A DNA stretch of 64,000 nucleotides from CAVYGB01 sp046734815 (lineage in GTDB: Bacteria > Myxococcota_A > Polyangia > Fen-1088): assembly GCA_046734815.1 (NCBI GenBank), contig JBKPRZ010000179.1, positions 3,017 through 67,016 on the forward strand, in the 5' to 3' direction. A model generated the notes under the pieces. The model was not told the DNA's origin and made no database searches. It saw only the letters and a list, made by a program, of their open reading frames with translations. Numbering within the stretch: the stretch's first letter is position 1; each line of letters opens with the position of its first letter. Made by a program: the position numbers and the translations under genes. This document shows, piece after piece, positions 32,158 through 43,275 of this stretch.

Positions 32158-33091
32158 AACGCGCCGGCTGGCGCTGCTGGCATTGAAGCTGGTGGTCACC
32201 GGCACCTTGATCGCCTGGGTGTTGTCGCGCGTGCAGGTGCGGGAGCTGGCCGGCAACCTGCGGGCCAGTCTGGGATGGTGGCTCTTCGCGGCGCTGCTGG
32301 TAGGGGCCGTGAACGTGACGCTGACGGCGGTGCGCTGGCGGCTGATGCTGGTGGCGCTGGGCGCCTCGCTGCCGCTGCGGCGGGCGGTGGCGCTGCTGTG
32401 GGCGGGGATGTTCTTCAACGCGTTCTTGCCGTCGGGGATGGTGGGCGATGCCCTGCGGGGCGCCTGGACCGCCCGGGCGATGGACGGAGCGCGGGCCTAC
32501 TGGTCGGTGCTGCTGGACCGGGTGGCGGCACTGGGCGCGCTCACCATCCTGTGCGCGATCGGACTGGCGCTGCCGCACGGGCGGGCGCTGGCGGCCGCCC
32601 CCACCCTGATGATCGCCTGCGCGGTGCTGGGGCTACCGGCGCTGGCCACCCTGGCGGCGCCCGAGCAGATCGCGCGCCTGGCCGCCCGGGTGGGCGGGGC
32701 GCGCGTGCGCCGGGCGCTGGAGGGCCGGATCACCGATCCCCCGGCAGCGGGACCACGCCTGAAGGCGGTGTTGCTGGCCGGGGTGGTCCATCTGATCATC
32801 GTGCTCGATGTCGTGTTGATCGCGCGGGCCGCCCGGCTGCAGCTGCCCTGGACGGTGTTGCTGGTCGTGGTGCCGGCGATGCTGACGGCGGCTTACGTGC
32901 CGGTGTCCATCTCGGGCATCGGCGTGCGGGACGTGGCCATGGTCGAGCTGCTGGGGCAGGTGGGCGTGCCGCCGGCGGGGGCGCTCACCGTCTCTTTCCT
33001 GGTCCTGGGGCTCTCGTTCCTGCTCAGCCTGGTGGGCGGGCTGGTGTACCTGGTCGAGCGCGGCCGGCATGCCGCCCCGCCGCCACCCTGA
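32135..33091 (+). CDS. YbhN/LPG-synthase-TM family membrane protein
   Basis: Encodes 318 residues with about eight hydrophobic helices of the lysylphosphatidylglycerol synthase TM region (UPF0104) family. Characteristic pieces are the early ALKLVVTGTLIAWVLSRV, FFNAFLPSGMVGDALRGAW (the FLPS-GGD-R type motif) and VPVSISGIGVRDVAMVELL. In polysaccharide loci such proteins are suspected flippases or membrane accessory factors; no aminoacyl-transferase domain is attached. It starts inside the reductase gene and ends the plus-strand operon. Confidence 0.87.
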   Translation: MSVLPTGRTRRLALLALKLVVTGTLIAWVLSRVQVRELAGNLRASLGWWLFAALLVGAVNVTLTAVRWRLMLVALGASLPLRRAVALLWAGMFFNAFLPSGMVGDALRGAWTARAMDGARAYWSVLLDRVAALGALTILCAIGLALPHGRALAAAPTLMIACAVLGLPALATLAAPEQIARLAARVGGARVRRALEGRITDPPAAGPRLKAVLLAGVVHLIIVLDVVLIARAARLQLPWTVLLVVVPAMLTAAYVPVSISGIGVRDVAMVELLGQVGVPPAGALTVSFLVLGLSFLLSLVGGLVYLVERGRHAAPPPP

Positions 33092-33094
33092 CCG

Positions 33095-33894
33095 TCAGCC
33101 CTCGACGATCTCGCCCGAGAACACGCGGTGGCTCTGGCCTGCCGCGTCCCTCAGCAGAAGCGCGCCCTCGTCGTCGACGTCCACGGCCAGGCCCTGCAGG
33201 GACCCGCCCGGGCGATCGACCCGCGCCGGGCGGGGCAGGGCGGCCAGGGAGCGCCAGGTGGGCAGGAAGCTTCCCGCTCCCTCGGCCAGGGCCCGGTCGT
33301 AGGCCGGCTCGAAGCGCTCGAGGATGGCGGCCAGCAGGGCGCCGCGGTCCTGCGGCTGACCGGTGGCGAGCCGCAGCGACGTCGCCCGCCCGGCCAGCTC
33401 GGCCGGGAACCCGGTCGCGTTCACGTTCACGCCGATTCCGACGACCACGTGTTTGATGCGGTCGCGCTCGGTGGCCATCTCGGTCAGCACGCCGACCAGC
33501 TTGCGCGGTCCGGAGGGATCCTCCAGCAGCAGGTCGTTGGGCCATTTCAGCCGCGGCGACACCCCGCGCGCCTGCAGCGCCTGCGCGATGGCCACGCCGG
33601 TCAGCAGGGTCAGGGGCGGCAGCTGCCAGGGGGGACGTTCGGGCCGGAGCAGCAGCGAGACGTAGAGGTTCTCGCCGGGCGGCGAGTGCCAGCTGCGTCC
33701 CATCCGCCCGCGCCCGCCCGTCTGGGTGTCGGCGACCACCACCAGGCCCTCCGGGGCTCCCTCCCGCGCGCGGGCGGCGGCCCGATCGTTGGTGGACTCG
33801 CACACCGCGTGCGCCTCGTACAGCCGCCCCATCCGGGTGGTGCGCAGCAGCGCCCGCATCCGGTCGGGCTCGAGGTCGGCGGGGAGGGCGGTCA

Positions 33895-33895
<1 letters not shown>
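33095..33895 (-). CDS. birA: Biotin--[acetyl-CoA carboxylase] ligase (monofunctional)
   Basis: Attaches biotin to the carboxyl-carrier protein via biotinyl-AMP. 266 residues: STNDRAAARARE, the biotin/ATP loop GGRGRMGRSWHSPPGENLYVS, LKWPNDLLL and VVVGIGVNVNATGFP match the catalytic core, and a small C-terminal SH3-like domain follows. There is no N-terminal helix-turn-helix, so it is not a biotin-operon repressor. Its ATG overlaps the nadC stop by 1 bp (TGATG). Convergent with the YbhN gene. Confidence 0.94.
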
Positions 33896-34770
<875 letters not shown>

Positions 34771-34795
34771 GGCGCCCAGCTTATCAGCCGCGGGC

Positions 34796-35479
34796 TCAGA
34801 CCACCGCCGAGCGCGGCATCAGGCTGGACATCCAGTCCTCGACCGGCCAGCCGCGGTTGCGGGCGGTCTTCTTCAGCCGCGGGTCCGGGTTGACCGCCAC
34901 CCGGTGGGTCACCCGCTCGAGCATCGGCAGGTCGGTGAACGAGTCGGTGTAGAACCAGCTGGCGCCGACGTCGATCGCGTGGCTGCGCCCCAGGCTCTCG
35001 GCCCAGTGCACCTTGCCCGAGCCGAAGCAGGCCGGGCCGCGCAGCTGGCCGGTCAGCTTGCCGCGCTGGACCTCGAACTCGGTCGCCCCCACCGCCTGGA
35101 CCGACAGCGCGCGCGCGACCGGCTCGACGATGTAGCGGGGCGAGGAAGAGAGCAGGGCGAGCACGTGGCCGCTCTCGCGGTGGCGCTCGACCGCGCGCAG
35201 GCCCGCCGGCAGCAGGCGCGGCAGGACCTCGTCCTCGACCAGCCGCTGGCACTGCTCGGCGAAGTCGTCCTCGGTCTTGCCGCGCAGGAAATCCGCGACG
35301 TGCGCGGTGATGGTCGGCAGGTCGACGATGGCCAGCCGGTACTTGGCCAGCCAGCTCAGCGCCCGCAACGCCTTGGCCAGCGAGATCTCGCCGCGACGCC
35401 GCAGATCCCGCAAGAAAAGGCGCCCCGTGTTGCAGGCCACAAGGGTGCAGTCCAGGTCGAAAAAGGCGGCGACATTCAT
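34796..35479 (-). CDS. HAD-superfamily IB phosphatase
   Basis: Encodes 227 residues from ATG 35479. Motif I is FFDLDCTLV with nucleophile Asp8 and Asp10 (Cys in place of the usual Gly at residue 11), motif II is LLSSSPRYIVEP, and the motif III/IV region is KVHWAESL ... WFYTDSFTDLPML. A helical cap fits HAD-IB enzymes such as SerB-like or phosphatidylglycerophosphatase-like phosphatases, but the substrate is not apparent. The longer upstream frame is antisense to rsmD and is rejected. Confidence 0.88.
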   Translation of the reverse strand: MNVAAFFDLDCTLVACNTGRLFLRDLRRRGEISLAKALRALSWLAKYRLAIVDLPTITAHVADFLRGKTEDDFAEQCQRLVEDEVLPRLLPAGLRAVERHRESGHVLALLSSSPRYIVEPVARALSVQAVGATEFEVQRGKLTGQLRGPACFGSGKVHWAESLGRSHAIDVGASWFYTDSFTDLPMLERVTHRVAVNPDPRLKKTARNRGWPVEDWMSSLMPRSAVV

Positions 35480-35552
35480 GACTTGCCCGGATGAAGCTAA
35501 GCTTCCGCTCTTCATAGTACCATCCGGGAACATCGGCTGTTTGGGCCAGTGA

Positions 35553-35581
35553 TTGACTGTGCCGATGGTGCGCGCTATCAA
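35553..35581 (+). promoter_or_regulatory. Candidate promoter of rsmD
   Basis: TTGACT at 35553-35558 (five of six) and TATCAA at 35576-35581 (four of six) are 17 bp apart. A start about 7 bp downstream would give a leader of only around ten bases before the rsmD ATG at 35597. Confidence 0.5.
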
Positions 35582-35596
35582 CGGGGCCCAACACGG

Positions 35597-36154
35597 ATGC
35601 GAGTCACGGGCGGGACCGATCGGGGGAGGAAAATCCGAACGCCGCGCAGCAGCGGAACGCGCCCGACAGCCTCCCGGGTTCGCGAGGCCATCTTCAACAT
35701 CCTCGGCCCGCCGCCCGAAGGACCCGTGCTCGACCTGTACGCCGGCACAGGTGCGCTGGGCATCGAGGCGCTGTCGCGCGGCGCTCCCCGCGCCGTGTTC
35801 GTGGAACGCGACGGGCGGGCACTGGGCGCGCTGGCGCGCAACCTGCGCGACCTGGGGCTGTCGGAGCGGGCCACCGTGCTGGGCACCAACGTCCGGGCGG
35901 CCCTCGCCCGGCTGGACACCGAGCAGCCGTTCGACTGGGTGTTCATCGATCCGCCCTACGCGACGCCCGAGGCGGAGCGCTCGCTGGCCTCGCTGGCGGG
36001 CAACGACCTCCTGGCTCCCGGTGCGGTGGTGATCGTCGAGCACGACAAGCGTCAGCTGCCCCCCGACTCGGTGGGCGACCTGAAGCTGGTCAACCGGCGC
36101 ATCTACGGCGACACCGGAGTGTCCTTCTACCGCCGGACGACCGGTCTTGTCTGA
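35597..36154 (+). CDS. rsmD: 16S rRNA (guanine-966-N2)-methyltransferase
   Basis: 185 residues from ATG 35597 (the frame is open upstream but that part contains the promoter). MRVTGGTDRGRKI at the N-terminus, RPTASRVREAIFNIL, motif I VLDLYAGTGALGIEALSRGA and catalytic motif IV FDWVFIDPPYATPEAE are diagnostic of RsmD. Overlaps coaD by 8 bp, the widespread rsmD-coaD arrangement. Methylates G966 during 30S assembly. Confidence 0.95.
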   Translation: MRVTGGTDRGRKIRTPRSSGTRPTASRVREAIFNILGPPPEGPVLDLYAGTGALGIEALSRGAPRAVFVERDGRALGALARNLRDLGLSERATVLGTNVRAALARLDTEQPFDWVFIDPPYATPEAERSLASLAGNDLLAPGAVVIVEHDKRQLPPDSVGDLKLVNRRIYGDTGVSFYRRTTGLV

Positions 36155-36674
36155 CGGGCGGCCAGCCGGCGCGCCCGGCCTGGTGGCGATCTACCCCGGT
36201 TCGTTCGACCCGATCACGAACGGGCACGTCGACATCCTGCGGCGCTCGCTGCAGCTGTTCGACCGGGTGATCGTGGCCATCGCCGAGAACGTGCGCAAGC
36301 AGCCGCTGTTCTCGACCGCCGAACGGGCCCAGATGGTGCTGCAGAGCCTGGGCGCCGAGCCGCGGGTGGAGGTGGACTCGTTCACCGGGCTGCTCGTCGA
36401 TTACGCCCACCGCCGGGGTGCGCGGGTCATCGTCCGCGGGCTGCGGGCGATCGCCGACTTCGAGTACGAATTCCAGTTCGCCCACATGAATCGCCATCTG
36501 GCCCCGGACGTCGAGACGCTGTTCCTGATGACCAGCGACGACAGCTTCTACGTGTCCTCATCTCTGGTAAAAGAGGTGGCGGCCAACGGGGGCGACATCT
36601 CCCGCATCGCCCCCCCGGCGGTGGTCCAGGCCTTGAAGAAGAAGTTCAAGAAGGTGAGCGGAAAAGAGCAATGA
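36147..36674 (+). CDS. coaD: Phosphopantetheine adenylyltransferase
   Basis: Penultimate step of coenzyme A synthesis. 175 residues from TTG 36147; GTG 36183 is an alternative start closer to the usual length (about 160). Nucleotidyltransferase motif AIYPGSFDPITNGHVDIL (H-x-G-H type), IVRGLRAIADFEYEFQFAHMN, and the C-terminal FYVSSSLVKEVAANGGDIS are all typical. Co-translated with rsmD upstream and followed by an aminotransferase with a 4-bp overlap. Confidence 0.95.
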   Translation: MSDGRPAGAPGLVAIYPGSFDPITNGHVDILRRSLQLFDRVIVAIAENVRKQPLFSTAERAQMVLQSLGAEPRVEVDSFTGLLVDYAHRRGARVIVRGLRAIADFEYEFQFAHMNRHLAPDVETLFLMTSDDSFYVSSSLVKEVAANGGDISRIAPPAVVQALKKKFKKVSGKEQ

Positions 36675-37867
36675 GACTGGCGAAGCGGCTGAGCGTGATC
36701 GAACCATCGATGACCCTGAAGGTGTCGGCCAAGGCGGCCGAGCTGAAGGCCAAGGGTGTCGATGTGGTCAGCTTCGGAGCGGGCGAGCCCGACTTCGACA
36801 CCCCGGCGCACATCAAGGAAGCGGCCAAGAAGGCGCTGGACGCCGGCGCCACCAAGTACACCCAGGTCGAGGGCACACCGCAGCTGCGCAAAGCCGCGGC
36901 GGCCTGGTTCAGCAAGGCCCATGGCCTGGACGTCTCGCCCGGCGAGGTGATGGTCAGCGCGGGCGCCAAGCAGGTCATCTTCAATGCCTTTCACGCCGTG
37001 CTGGACGAGGGGGACGAGATCATCCTGCCGGCCCCGTACTGGGTCAGCTACTCGGAGATCGCCAAGCTCGCCGGTGCGAAACCGGTGCCGGTGGTGTCGC
37101 GGCCGGAGGACGGTTTCGTCGTCAATCCCGACGCGGTCGCCAAGGCCATCACCCCGCGCACGCGGATGATCCTGGTGGTCTCGCCCTGCAACCCCACCGG
37201 CGCGGTGTACGACGAGAAGACCCTGCGCGCGCTGGCGGATCTGGCGGTCAAGCACGACCTGTGGATGCTGACCGACGACATCTACCGGACGCTGATCTAC
37301 GGAGACGCCCGCTTCGTCCAGCCGGCCACCTTCGGTCCGGAGGTGCGCAAGCGGACCATCATCGCGGACGGGGTGTCCAAGGCGTTCGCGATGACCGGGT
37401 GGCGCATCGGCTTCGCGATGGCGCCTCCGGCGGTCATCGAGGCCATGGGCACCTTGCAGGGGCAGTCGACCACCAACGCGGCCGCGGTCAGCCAGGCGGC
37501 GGCGCTGGCGGCGATCGAGGGTCCCACCGACGAGCTCGAGAAGATGCGGACCGAGTTCGACCGCCGCCGGCGCTACATGGTCGACGCCCTGCGGGCCATC
37601 CCGGGGATCAAGTGCACCGAGCCGCGGGGCGCGTTCTACGCCTTTCCGGACCTGTCGGCCTTCAACGGCCGCAAGACGCCGGCCGGCAAGGTGATCGATG
37701 GCGACCCGTCGCTGTGCGAGTACCTGATCGAGGAGGCGCGGGTGGCGGTGGTCCCTGGATCCTCCTTCTACGCACCCGGTTTCGTGCGGCTGTCGTATGC
37801 CACCTCGCAGGCGAACATCGAGAAGGGCGTGTCCCGCATGGGGCAGGCCCTGGCCAAGCTGGTCTGA
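36671..37867 (+). CDS. Aspartate/aromatic-type PLP aminotransferase (AspAT class Ib)
   Basis: 398 residues, class I/II fold: VVSFGAGEPDFDTPAHIKEAA, KYTQVEGTPQLRKA, CNPTGAVYDEKTL, DDIYRTLIY and the PLP-lysine segment GVSKAFAMTGWRIGF. The N-terminal pattern is characteristic of aspartate aminotransferases of subclass Ib, which transfer the amino group between aspartate and 2-oxoglutarate; prephenate aminotransferase activity is also known in this group. Overlaps coaD by 4 bp, and its 3' end contains the start of the next gene. Confidence 0.93.
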   Translation: MRLAKRLSVIEPSMTLKVSAKAAELKAKGVDVVSFGAGEPDFDTPAHIKEAAKKALDAGATKYTQVEGTPQLRKAAAAWFSKAHGLDVSPGEVMVSAGAKQVIFNAFHAVLDEGDEIILPAPYWVSYSEIAKLAGAKPVPVVSRPEDGFVVNPDAVAKAITPRTRMILVVSPCNPTGAVYDEKTLRALADLAVKHDLWMLTDDIYRTLIYGDARFVQPATFGPEVRKRTIIADGVSKAFAMTGWRIGFAMAPPAVIEAMGTLQGQSTTNAAAVSQAAALAAIEGPTDELEKMRTEFDRRRRYMVDALRAIPGIKCTEPRGAFYAFPDLSAFNGRKTPAGKVIDGDPSLCEYLIEEARVAVVPGSSFYAPGFVRLSYATSQANIEKGVSRMGQALAKLV

Positions 37868-39068
37868 TCGTTCGGCGGCGCTGGCCGGCCTGGGCGCCAC
37901 CGCCCTGCTGGCCTGTGCCGGCCCGGGCCTGAGCCCGGTGGGCACGGCCGCGCCGGCGGCAGCTGTGGCCTGCGGCCCGGGCGTCTCCGGGGCGGAACCG
38001 GAGGCGCTGGGCTTCGCCCTGGCCTGGCTGGACCCGGCGGTCCCGCGCGATCTGGACGCCCTCGACGCCTGGGTGGCCCAGAAGGGCGCCCCCACCGCCG
38101 CCGTGCGCGTCGATCCGCCGGAGGACAGCGGGCTGGCCGGTCTGACCGGGCCGTCGCGCTGCCCGGGGCTCGAGCCGAGCCGCGTCTCGATCGAGGGCGA
38201 GCCGCCGCGCCTGCGGACCGCGCCAGCGACGCCGCTGGAGGCGGAGCAGGAGGCCACGGCCCGCGGTCTGTTCGCCGCTGGCCGATTCCCGGAGGGTCGG
38301 GCGGCGTGGCAGGAGGCCGCTCGCCGGCAGCCGGTGCCGGTGCCGGCGGGCGGGCTGGGGGTGGCCGCCAGCTACGCCGACGAGGAGCGCTGGGCGGAGG
38401 CGCTGGCCGCCTACCAGGACGTGGCGGCTCGTTTCCCCTGGAGCCCCGAGGCGCAGGCCGGACTGGGGCGGGCCCTGCGGGCCTCGGACCGGCGGGTCGA
38501 GGCGGTCGATGCGCTGTCGAAGGCGCTGGCGCTGCGGCCGCGCGCGCCGGCGGTCCGGGCGCTGGTGGCCAGCGACGCCTTCGCCGAGCTGCACCCGGTG
38601 CTGATACCACCCGCCACCCGGCTGGAAGCGAACGGGGCCACCCGCTGGGTGCAGATGACGGCCGAGGACCGTGATCCCAAGGACCCGATGGTGATCGAGG
38701 AGGCGGCGGTGTACGCCCGCTGCAAGGAGGCCTTCCGCGGCTCGGCCGATCTACGCCGGGCGGCCACCGGACGCGAGCTCGCCAGCTGGCTGTGGACGCC
38801 GGCCGAGGAGAGCGTGTGCGCGGCGCTCTGGCTGCGCAGCTACCTGCGCCACCGCGGGCAGGGTCGGGCCGCCCACGCCGGCCTCGACGCGCTGGAGGAG
38901 ATCGCGCGCGGCGGGTTCCTGGAGGAGCGCGCCCTGTACGACCTGGGCGCCTGGGTGCACGTCGGCGCCCCGCTGCTGCTCGACCGGGAACGCCGGATCC
39001 GGCTGTACACCTTCGTGGAGAAGTTCCGGGTCAGCCCACGGCGCGATGCCGGCTGGCTGTTTCCCTAG
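37797..39068 (+). CDS. TPR-containing putative lipoprotein
   Basis: 423 residues from ATG 37797, the only in-frame ATG upstream of an export signal. An Arg-rich n-region precedes a hydrophobic stretch ending LLACAG, a lipobox placing Cys near residue 40. Two or three TPR-like helical pairs lie in the middle (AEQEATARGLFAAGRFPEG, AYQDVAARFPWSPEAQAGLG, VDALSKALALRPRAP). No known domain in the C-terminal half. The start overlaps the aminotransferase by 71 bp, unusually long, so the N-terminus may be mis-set. Function unknown. Confidence 0.65.
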   Translation: MPPRRRTSRRACPAWGRPWPSWSDRSAALAGLGATALLACAGPGLSPVGTAAPAAAVACGPGVSGAEPEALGFALAWLDPAVPRDLDALDAWVAQKGAPTAAVRVDPPEDSGLAGLTGPSRCPGLEPSRVSIEGEPPRLRTAPATPLEAEQEATARGLFAAGRFPEGRAAWQEAARRQPVPVPAGGLGVAASYADEERWAEALAAYQDVAARFPWSPEAQAGLGRALRASDRRVEAVDALSKALALRPRAPAVRALVASDAFAELHPVLIPPATRLEANGATRWVQMTAEDRDPKDPMVIEEAAVYARCKEAFRGSADLRRAATGRELASWLWTPAEESVCAALWLRSYLRHRGQGRAAHAGLDALEEIARGGFLEERALYDLGAWVHVGAPLLLDRERRIRLYTFVEKFRVSPRRDAGWLFP

Positions 39069-39089
39069 GAGCAGACCAGATAACAGCGC

Positions 39090-40487
<1,398 letters not shown>

Positions 40488-40703
40488 CCGATCGAGATCG
40501 CGACCTTGCTGCTGGTTCACACCCGCCGAACGCACCCTAATGACCCGGCTACCAACGTGAGGGACAGTACAAGCCTGTTTTCAGTGTCGCATTTTTGGCC
40601 GGACAGGGTCAACTCCCGGCGGGGTGGCACGAATGGGGACGCTCTGCGCAGGTGGACGCCCCTGTGCTTGATTCCCCTGGCCAGCGTTGCATAGATAGAC
40701 GGG
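40488..40703. other. Divergent intergenic region
   Basis: A 216-bp gap between the orphan regulator and the SUKH-TPR gene. On minus, TTGACC is followed 18 bp later by GACACT, a weak promoter for the regulator. TGGCACG at 40625-40631 resembles the -24 half of a sigma-54 promoter on plus but lacks the -12 GC. No small ORF or RNA structure is supported. Confidence 0.35.
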
Positions 40704-42443
40704 ATGGTTGACCCGGTCTCCACGCTTCTCCTGGCGATCGAGAGGGAGACGGCGTTGCTGCCGGCGGGGAAGCTGTTTCCCGTCCGACCGAGCGCGCGGC
40801 TGCCGGAGCGGCTGGCGGAGGCGTGTGGGCGGCCCATCCCGGGTGGGGTATCGGCGTTCTTCTCGCGCTACGACGGAGGTGTATTCGCGCGCGAGGTGCG
40901 GCTGTTCTCGTTCGACGAGAGCCTGCGCCTCAAGCGCGACCCCAGGCGCTCGGGTGAGCTGAAGGGGCTGTGGCCCATCGTCGAGCGGCATGGCCGCCTG
41001 TTCGCCCTCGACGCGGAGTGCCTGGGTCCGGACGGCGAATGGCCGGTGGTGGAGCTGGCGGACCGCAGCGTGGATCGTGCGGGCAGCACCTTCCTGCGGT
41101 ACCTGCATGCGCTGCTCGCGGACATGTCGCCGGATCCGTCACTCACCGACGCCGGCCGCGCCGAGGAGCGGTGCCGGCGCGATCCCGCGCTGGCCGAGCA
41201 CTGGGTGGACTGGGTCGAGCTGCTGGACCGCGCCGGCCGGCTGGAGCAGGCCGACGAGGTGCTGTTCGAGGGCCTTCGTAGCTCCAACCCGCTGGGGCCG
41301 GCGCTGCTGATGGTGGCCGGGCTGCGGGCGGTGGACCGCGGCGACCGGGATGCGCTCGAGCGGGCGATCCAGGACGCGCTCGAGCTGGAGCCGCTGACCG
41401 CGCGGGACGACGACGCCCGCCTGGACGCGGCGGCGGTGGCACTGGTGATCGCCCAGGAGCAGGGGGCCCGGGCGGCGCTGGCCAAGGCCCGCGAGCTGCT
41501 GGGCAGCGCCGCTTCGTCGACCGGGGCCTACTGGCGGGGCGAGACCATCCGCGCGCTCGCCTCGTCACGGAAGGCGCGCGCCGAGCTGGCGCTGTCGGTG
41601 GTGCAGTCGCTGATCCCCGACGACCTCGACGTGACCCGGCTGCGCGCGCCCGCGGGGCTGTCGATCGATGGCTTGCTGGCGCTGGTGCGCGGGCGGGACG
41701 CGCTGGACCGGGGCGAGCTGGACGAGGCCTTGCCGGCGGCGCGCGCGGCGGTGGCCGATCTGCCCGAGCTGGGCCTGGCCCACGCGCTGCTGGCCGAGGT
41801 GCTGAACGCGCGTCGCGAGCGCGGCGGGCTGGAGGCGGCCCGGCGGGCGGCGGATCTGAACCCGGCGCTGATCGAGGCGTGGCGGGAGCTGGGCGACGGC
41901 TATCTGGAGCAGCGGCAAGCGGCCAAGGCCGAGGAGGCCTACCGCGAGCTGTGCCGGCGCGACCCGGGCAGCGGGCTGGGGCTGGCAAAGCTGGCCCAGG
42001 CCCAGCTGGAGCAGGGACGCACGCGCGAGGCGCTGGAGACCGTGGAGAACGCGGCCGAGCGCGGGGGCGACGTCTTCTTCGTCAACGCCGTCCGCGGCGA
42101 CGTGCTGGCCGAGATGAGCCGGCACGTGGAGGCGGCGGAGGCGTACGACCAGGCGCTGGTGGTCGAACCCGAGGACCACTGGGCCCTGCACCAGGCCGCG
42201 CTCGAGCACAGCCGCGCCGGCAACAACGATCGGGCGATGGAGCTGTTCGAGCGCGCCATCGCCTTCGATCGCGAGGGCTGCCACCAGACCCTGGTGGACT
42301 ACGCGGACCTGATGCGCCGGCAGGGCCGCATCGGCGATGCCGTCCGTCTGTACCGACGGGCGGTGGCGGCGGTGCCGAACGACCCCGAGTGGCGCCAGGT
42401 CCTGCGCGAGGCCGAGCGCGAGCTGCAGTCGGCGCCCAACTGA
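40704..42443 (+). CDS. SUKH-like domain plus TPR-repeat protein
   Basis: 579 residues, no signal peptide. Residues about 15-85 resemble the SMI1/KNR4 (SUKH) fold: LPAGKLFPVRP, PERLAEACGRPIPGGVSAF, FSRYDGGVFAREVRLFSFDES. The rest consists of about ten TPR-like helical hairpins, clearest in WRELGDGYLEQRQAAKAEEAY, AQAQLEQGRTREALETVENA and ALEHSRAGNNDRAMELFERA. SUKH proteins are known as toxin immunity factors and adaptor modules; no toxin gene is adjacent. The role is inferred only as a protein-interaction scaffold. Confidence 0.72.
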   Translation: MVDPVSTLLLAIERETALLPAGKLFPVRPSARLPERLAEACGRPIPGGVSAFFSRYDGGVFAREVRLFSFDESLRLKRDPRRSGELKGLWPIVERHGRLFALDAECLGPDGEWPVVELADRSVDRAGSTFLRYLHALLADMSPDPSLTDAGRAEERCRRDPALAEHWVDWVELLDRAGRLEQADEVLFEGLRSSNPLGPALLMVAGLRAVDRGDRDALERAIQDALELEPLTARDDDARLDAAAVALVIAQEQGARAALAKARELLGSAASSTGAYWRGETIRALASSRKARAELALSVVQSLIPDDLDVTRLRAPAGLSIDGLLALVRGRDALDRGELDEALPAARAAVADLPELGLAHALLAEVLNARRERGGLEAARRAADLNPALIEAWRELGDGYLEQRQAAKAEEAYRELCRRDPGSGLGLAKLAQAQLEQGRTREALETVENAAERGGDVFFVNAVRGDVLAEMSRHVEAAEAYDQALVVEPEDHWALHQAALEHSRAGNNDRAMELFERAIAFDREGCHQTLVDYADLMRRQGRIGDAVRLYRRAVAAVPNDPEWRQVLREAERELQSAPN

Positions 42444-42579
42444 CCGCCAGCTGACCCCGGCGTCCTCGTCGGGCTTGGGCACAACCAACCGCCGGCGTGA
42501 TCGCGCTCCGCCGGAGCGTGCGCCGTGTTCGTCGGGCGTGCAGGTGCGGATCGTTGGAAGGGCAGGAGGAGCCAGCCCG

Positions 42580-43242
42580 ATGAGCACAGCCCCGATCTCT
42601 CATCGTGGTCGTTCCCGATCGCCGTCGGTGCTGATCGCCGCCGCGCTCGCCATCGTCCTGGTCGGCGCGCTGGCGGCGCTGCTGGCCTGGCCGGCGCCAG
42701 GAAAGCCGGCATCGATGAATGCCCCTGCGCCCGGAGGGGAAGGCGATCCGCAGCTGGCCGCCATGCAGGACGAGATCCGCATGTTGCGGCGCCGGCTCGA
42801 TCTGCTGTCGCGGCAACCACCGGCCACGACGGCGGCGGCGAAATCCGACCAGACCTCCGCGGGGCCGCCGCCGGTCCCGCTGACCCAGGAGGAGGTCTCG
42901 GCCCGTGACCGCCGGCGCTTCGAGGGGCTGGCCACGAAGCTGGCCGCCGAACCGGTGGACGCGCGCTGGGCGCCGGCGACCGAACGCCTGATCGCCGACA
43001 CGCTCGGCAAGCCCGAATTCAAGGGGAGCAAGCTGCTGGCCAGCACCTGCCGCTCGACCCTGTGCCGGTTCGAGGTCGGTCACGATGACGAGAAGGCGCG
43101 CCGCCGGTTCAGCAGCAGCTTGCCGAACCGCTTGCCGTCCCTCCCTTCGGGGTCGATGCGAAACGCCGAGGGCAGCGACCCCCGGACCATCGTGTATGTC
43201 GCGCGGGAGGGCCACCGGATCCCGCGCGACGATCCGCAATAG
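42580..43242 (+). CDS. Membrane-anchored protein of unknown function
   Basis: 220 residues from ATG 42580 with AGGAGG 10 bp upstream. A single hydrophobic helix (about residues 17-37) follows a basic N-terminus, giving a cytoplasm-in anchor; a coiled stretch MQDEIRMLRRRLDLL, a Pro-rich linker and a soluble C-terminal domain with two cysteines (STCRSTLCRFEVGH) follow, possibly a disulfide. No family recognised. It precedes a secreted protein by 33 bp; both may reside in the periplasm. Confidence 0.7.
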   Translation: MSTAPISHRGRSRSPSVLIAAALAIVLVGALAALLAWPAPGKPASMNAPAPGGEGDPQLAAMQDEIRMLRRRLDLLSRQPPATTAAAKSDQTSAGPPPVPLTQEEVSARDRRRFEGLATKLAAEPVDARWAPATERLIADTLGKPEFKGSKLLASTCRSTLCRFEVGHDDEKARRRFSSSLPNRLPSLPSGSMRNAEGSDPRTIVYVAREGHRIPRDDPQ

Positions 43243-43275
43243 CCGGCGGCGGTTCACATCGACAAGGAGAAACAG

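Noticed and set aside
40625..40650. Sigma-54 promoter upstream of the SUKH-TPR gene
   Set aside because: TGGCACG is present but the -12 GC element is not at the required 10-bp spacing.
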